From NCBI GenBank assembly GCA_020637595.1, contig JACKKE010000009.1:62001-126000 (forward strand): a DNA stretch of 64,000 bases. Reading direction: 5' to 3'. The notes beneath the pieces are model-generated. The model saw nothing but the letters and a program-made list of their open reading frames with translations, searched no databases and had not been told where the DNA came from. This document shows, piece after piece, positions 63,618-64,000 of this stretch (positions are counted from its first letter, which is position 1; every line of letters starts with the position of its first letter). The stretch comes from Rhodobacter sp. (GTDB lineage Bacteria > Pseudomonadota > Alphaproteobacteria > Rhodobacterales > Rhodobacteraceae). The position numbers were made by a program, and so were the translations under genes.

Positions 63618-63962
63618 ATGAGCATCACCTTCACCACCCATGTCCTGAACGGCACCGACGGCACCCACGCCGCCGGTGTCGCGCTCAGGCTTTGCGCGGG
63701 CGACGCAGTTCTGGCCGAGGGCGTGACCGACGCCGGCGGCCGGCTGCGCTGCGAAATTGCGGTCACCGCCCTGCCAGCCGATGGCGCGGTCGACCTGCAG
63801 CTGGACACGGCGGCTTTCTGGCGGGATCGGGGCGTGCCACGCCAGGGGCCGCAGATCGTCGCCGGCGTCACGATCCGCCTGTCGCTGCCGCAAGGCGAGG
63901 GGCATCACCATGTGCCGGTGATGCTGTCGCCCAATTCGCTCTCGGCCTGGTGGTCGGCATGA
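63618..63962 (+). CDS. Transthyretin/5-hydroxyisourate hydrolase-like protein with altered C-terminus
   Basis: 114 aa. The opening ITFTTHVLNGTDGTHAAGVA mirrors hydroxyisourate hydrolase (THVLD, then GxPAAGV), with the first active-site His at residue 8. The second site HHHVPVMLSPNSLSAW is present, but the terminal Tyr-Arg-Gly-Ser signature of true hydrolases is replaced by WWSA. It lies 10 bases after the ThDP enzyme. No other purine genes are seen. A changed substrate, a non-uric-acid lactone or lactam perhaps, is the likely reading. Confidence 0.8.
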   Translation: MSITFTTHVLNGTDGTHAAGVALRLCAGDAVLAEGVTDAGGRLRCEIAVTALPADGAVDLQLDTAAFWRDRGVPRQGPQIVAGVTIRLSLPQGEGHHHVPVMLSPNSLSAWWSA

Positions 63963-64000
63963 TCCGGGAGCCCTCTGCGCCGGCTCGATCGAGTCGAGAA

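Overview
This is a high-GC window, roughly two thirds G+C by eye. It is packed with short operons joined by ATGA or TGATG overlaps. The gene content looks like an alphaproteobacterium, most likely Rhodobacterales: TRAP, TTT, Liv-type and NitT/TauT transporters, GntR, IclR and LysR regulators, and aromatic-acid catabolism. That placement is inferred from gene content and style; there is no rRNA or marker gene to confirm it. No tRNA, rRNA, CRISPR array, prophage or intact insertion sequence was seen.

Layout. 0-4.1 kb: aromatic ring chemistry, with a class III extradiol dioxygenase cut by the left edge, an RraA-type aldolase, then a reductase and Rieske oxygenase pair behind their own promoter. 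4.2-5.5 kb: convergent GntR and IclR regulators. 5.6-13.6 kb: a gentisate-type module. A CoA transferase and an aconitase-like hydratase are on the minus strand. A fumarylacetoacetase-type hydrolase, gentisate-type dioxygenase, flavin hydroxylase and HMG-CoA-lyase-like enzyme are on the plus strand. Matching palindromes, AGAAC-N3-GTTCT, sit at both of its promoters. The enzyme set reads most simply as ring hydroxylation, ring cleavage and hydrolysis to a C5 or C4 dicarboxylate, then hydration, CoA transfer and lyase cleavage, for example through (R)-citramalate. 13.6-16.6 kb (minus): thioesterase, a double-HxlR regulator, carotenoid/stilbene cleavage oxygenase 1. 16.9-30 kb (plus): a long operon with hydrolase, acyl-CoA ligase, two flavin nitronate-monooxygenase-like paralogues, cleavage oxygenases 2 and 3, a lipocalin-like protein, PaaN-like aldehyde dehydrogenase, two thiolases and a second double-HxlR regulator.

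30-39.5 kb: a Liv-type ABC transporter with an acyl-CoA ligase and binding protein, then a PEP-mutase/isocitrate-lyase-like gene, a glyoxalase-fold gene and an alpha/beta hydrolase. Almost all of these are broken by many one-base indels, while the encoded proteins stay recognisable across frames. I read this mainly as local sequence error rather than true decay. 39.6-43.7 kb: an intact DctP-DctQ-DctM TRAP transporter followed by a cytochrome P450. 43.8-50.4 kb (minus): a NitT/TauT-type ABC transporter, M28 and M20 metallopeptidases and a LysR regulator. 51.1-57.4 kb: an acyl-CoA dehydrogenase pair with enoyl-CoA hydratase, followed by a second Liv ABC set without a binding protein. 57.8-64 kb: LysR, divergent TctB-TctA-TctC, a thiamine-diphosphate enzyme and a transthyretin-like protein.

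Taken together the window is a catabolic island: five uptake systems of four classes, each next to enzymes that would activate or open an aromatic, alicyclic or carboxylic compound. The most unusual elements are the putative citramalate-type ring-cleavage module with shared operators, the three cleavage oxygenases in one locus, and the two double-HxlR regulators with metal-binding-like Cys/His clusters.
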